DNA of 64,000 nucleotides. Origin: Alternaria dauci. Lineage: Eukaryota; Ascomycota; Dothideomycetes; Pleosporales; Pleosporaceae. The notes under the pieces were generated by a model, which searched no databases, was not told the origin of the DNA, and saw only the letters and a list, made by a program, of their open reading frames with translations. A program made the translations under genes and the position numbers. Below are positions 60,986 to 64,000 of this stretch, piece by piece. How positions within the stretch are numbered: the first letter of the stretch is position 1; each line of letters starts with the position of its first letter. The DNA lies in contig NC_091276.1 of NCBI RefSeq assembly GCF_042100115.1, positions 2,356,001-2,420,000 of the forward strand, written 5' to 3'.

Positions 60986-62371
60986 TTTTTTATTTTCTAT
61001 AAGTAGGGGGGTATTATTAAAATAAACTTTTAAAAAAGTAAAAAGTAGCTATCCCTCTACTTATTAGTTATAAAAGTTAATTAAAAAAAAAGATAAAGTA
61101 ATAACGTAATTTAAACGCTAGACTAATTAGTGTTTTAGGGTAGTAAAGCTCTAATATCTATACGTAAAAACTAAAGTTAAAAAGATTTACTAAAGGTAAC
61201 TAAAAAGATACCTATTAAACCTTAGTAGGCCTAATAGGGATTACTAGTATTAGCTAGTAATATAATTATAATATATTATAAAGGGAGGAGGATATAGTAT
61301 CTTTACTATAATTAAGCTTACTTAGAATTTTATATATTTCTATAAAAGCCTAGCTACTTCTAACCTTTACACTAATACTAACTTTAAGTATCCTACTATA
61401 TATAACTAAATTATACTATGTATAAATATATATATTTCCTCTTTATCCTTCTCTAGGAGGTCTTCTAGCCTAGCCTAAAAACCCTAGCTAGATAGGTGCT
61501 AATTAATATATCTATAACTATATAATATACCTACCTTATATATACTTAGGAGCTACCTAGAGTAGTCCTTAATAAGTTAGATAAGTAATTACTTAAGTTC
61601 TACTACCTCTTATAGACTAAGATAGTAGATAATATTAATATTATTAATACCTCTAATATTAGTAATATTAAAGTAGAGGAGATAGTAAAGAAGAGTAGAA
61701 TATAGATACTAAAGGACGTAGAGGAGGTTATCTATAAGGCCTAGATTAATAATACTAGTAGTAGTAAAGTCCTTATAGTTAGCTATCTTACTATCTTAGT
61801 ATTAGGAAAGGGATTAAGCTAAGAGACTAAGACTTAGCTATAATAGTAAATAGGTAATATTAGGAGGGTAATTAATAATTAATATCCTAGGCTTAAGGAG
61901 AGGGAATTTAAATAGATACTATAAGGATAAGAGAATAAGGCGTAGATAGCACTAGTACTAATATTCCTCTAACTAAAGCTAATTATTAGATAGTAGTAGC
62001 TATACTATAGGTAGCTAGTTAGTTATTCTTAAGAAGGGGCGGTAGAGGTAGTAGCAGTAGAGGTAGTAGTAGTAGAGGTAGTAGTAATAGTTACGAAGGG
62101 CGGCTATAAAGGTTATAAAGGGCGGAAATAGTAAAGGATAGTAGAGGATAGTAGAGAATAGCGTATATATTAGAAGGTTACGTCTTATAGTCTCTAGTTT
62201 ATGTATAATACTATTATATATCTTTAGTATCTAGCGTTTATAATATACTACGTACGTGCTAGTAGTACTAAATATAGGTATAAGCCCGCAGTCACCTAGT
62301 TAGCGCTTTATCTTAAAAAAAGTCTCTAAATATACTATAACAACAAAAAAAGTCTGTAAAGGCTAAAGCTA
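60986..62371 (+). mobile_element. Element A copy 8 (near full length)
   Basis: About 1.39 kb with both family ends. It keeps a 10-bp palindromic arm pair in eroded form near 61,238, a TATA-like tataaaagcc near 61,340, and a long degenerate frame from about 61,560 to 62,110, containing RLKEREFK and ALVLIFLQLKLI once TAG is read as Gln. I found no convincing target duplication, because the left flank is element C on the minus strand and the right flank is element C on the plus strand. Confidence 0.7.
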
Positions 62372-62642
62372 AGTACTATAGTTATAAGCCTAGAGGTAAA
62401 CTATAAACTATAGTTTAAAAACTCCTCTTCCCCCTAAACTCCTCTTCTCCCTAATATTACCATAACTTTCTAGAACCTTATAAAGTTTAGGGCTTTAGCT
62501 TTAACCTATCTATTATTAAATATATATAGCTATATATAGTAAAACTAGGTATTTAGGAAATACACCTTTACTATAATTTATTATAGTATCTTTTAATAGT
62601 ATTATACTTACGTCTTTTACTAGTACGTTTATTATTTAAATA
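62372..62642 (+). mobile_element. Element C fragment
   Basis: This matches the last 270 bp of element C copy 1 (about 33,898-34,167) and ends at the same boundary. Confidence 0.55.
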
Positions 62643-63596
62643 AGTATAAACTAAATAGCTATTAGCTTAGGTAGGGTAAACTCTACCTTAAGAATAATTT
62701 CTTTAATTACTTCTAATAGGTTAAGTATATACGCTTCCTCTTTTACTTTAAGGTAAGTAATTAGGTAGTTACTAATCTTCTTATAGCTAAATTCCTAGAG
62801 GCTATTAGTTTTAAGGCTAAATCTCTTAAGTACTTTAGTTACTTATCTAAGTAGTAATCTCTTAACTAGATAAAAACCTTAGTATTCTTTATTAATAGTT
62901 ATAGCTTTAATATAATATTTATTATAGATCTAAAACTCTTATAAGTATTTTTTAATATTTAGATTAAACTTTACTTAATAATAAAGAAGTTAATATTTAA
63001 AGTATTTAGCTTATACTTCTTACTAGCTCTAGTTATTACTTCTAAATAACCTCCTAAGTACTTCTTTAAAGTCTTTCTAAGATTTATTTACCTAAGCTAT
63101 ATTATAAGTATTAGAAGCTTAGATAATAGTTTACTACTTCTACTTATAATAAGCTAAGAGCCTTTTAACTATAGCTTTATTACTAAACTTATAGTCCTTA
63201 AATATATCTTTAAGGTATTCTAAGAATATAGTAATATTAGTACTATTAAAGACTAAAACTATTTTAGCTAAGTATAGTAAGAGTTATATAACTACTATTA
63301 GGTCTTAACTTCTTAGCTATTAGAGTAAAGCTACTATTATCTAAAGGACTTTTATTATTTTATTATTAAGGGGCTATACTAGTAGAATATTTAAAGAAAT
63401 AGAGCTTCTTAGTATTACTAGTAGTATACTTAATAAATCTATTAGTATTATTATACTATTAGCTAAGGCTTCTAGTTTCTTTATTTTAGTAGGAGAAGTA
63501 AACTAATCTATATTCTAGCTTCTAGCTAGTAGCTTAGTAATAGATTAGGTTCTTTTACTTATCTTATTCCTTATCTACGTAATATATATAATAAGT
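62643..63596. other. AT-rich sequence, unidentified repeat remnant
   Basis: This has a RIP signature and no match that I can see elsewhere in the window. The minus strand has a long, weakly protein-like degenerate frame that could be a gag or another transposon gene, but no motif allows a name. Confidence 0.35.
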
Positions 63597-64000
63597 TAGC
63601 TTTAGCCTTTATAGACTTTTTTAAGATATAACGTTAACTAGGTACCTATAGGCTTGTATAAGCCTATATTTAATATAACTAGTATATACGTAGTATATTA
63701 TAAATGCTAAATACTAAAGATATATCGTAGTATTATACGCCTACTAAAGATAAGATATAACCTTCTAATATATATACTATATTCTACTATCTTTTACTAT
63801 ATCTACCCTTTATAACTACTACCCTTTCCTAAGAATAACTACCTAGGGCTACTACTATACTTTTAACTTTAACTAGAGGAACGTTAGTAGTAGCGCTATC
63901 TACGCTATATTCTTATATCCCTATAATATTTATTTAAATTCCCTCTCCTTAAGCCTAGGATATTAATCCTCTATTACCTATTTAATATTAACTACTTACC
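63597..64000 (-). mobile_element. Element A copy 9, inverted, cut by the window edge
   Basis: It begins with the family 3' end on the minus strand (ttagctttagcctttataga) and continues into the inner region up to the last base. Confidence 0.6.

Larger units (their letters stand above)
28740..64000. other. AT-rich, RIP-mutated repeat block
   Basis: From about 28,740 to the right edge the DNA is extremely AT-rich. CpA and TpG are almost missing while TpA is everywhere, the known product of repeat-induced point mutation in Pezizomycotina. Copies of the same repeat differ almost only by C/T and G/A changes. No frame of 60 codons remains, in part because ATG itself is destroyed when TpG becomes TpA. 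All recognisable content is degenerate transposable elements, listed below. I see no gene, tRNA or rRNA inside. Confidence 0.93.

Noticed and set aside
28740..64000. Centromere, or CRISPR-like array of the repeated element
   Set aside because: Repeats are nested transposons with target duplications, not regular short arrays; nothing specific points to a centromere, although AT-rich RIP blocks can host one.

Overview
The window is nuclear DNA of a filamentous ascomycete. Short introns (about 49-181 nt) with GT..AG ends, two Zn2Cys6 regulators, a PTEN phosphatase, a GH7 cellulase, an AA9 oxidase and a fungal rhodopsin-domain protein all point to Pezizomycotina. The gene set together with the RIP-mutated AT-rich block resembles a Pleosporales-type (Dothideomycetes) genome, but the species is an inference only.

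The window has two compartments. Positions 1-28,730 are balanced in base composition and gene-dense. In order they hold: the 5' part of a Zn2Cys6 regulator running off the left edge (-), a decayed DUF3669 gene (+), a PTEN/Tep1 phosphatase (+), a AAA+ ATPase with a charged Ser/Lys N-terminus (+), a second Zn2Cys6 regulator (+), a seven-helix rhodopsin-domain membrane protein (-), a long gene-free stretch, a secreted GH7 endoglucanase (+), a possible 75-residue gene (+), a 204-residue putative HTH protein (+), a secreted AA9 polysaccharide monooxygenase (-), a Jen1-type monocarboxylate transporter (-), a SulP/STAS anion transporter (-) and saccharopine dehydrogenase Lys1 (+). GH7 and AA9 lie 2.5 kb apart and would act together on cellulose. 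The Jen1-type transporter next to them has a tandem CreA-type site upstream, so carbon use is a loose theme. I see no biosynthetic cluster.

From about 28,740 to the end the sequence changes within some 130 bp of the LYS1 stop to extremely AT-rich DNA in which CpA and TpG are almost absent, the mark of repeat-induced point mutation (RIP). No reading frame of 60 codons survives there. The block is a nest of dead repeats: at least three Ty3/Gypsy elements, copies of a 1.4-kb repeat family (called element A here) that looks like a gene cassette with its own promoter and one coding relic and is flanked by 11-13 bp target duplications, and copies of a second repeat of about 1.36 kb (element C). Between 44.3 and 61.0 kb four insertions are stacked: C (-) holds A (+), which holds a 489-bp-LTR Gypsy (+), which holds a second Gypsy (-).

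The candidate for something undescribed is element A: a short mobile unit without recognisable LTRs, terminal inverted repeats or reverse transcriptase, with three independent long target-site duplications and conserved internal palindromes.
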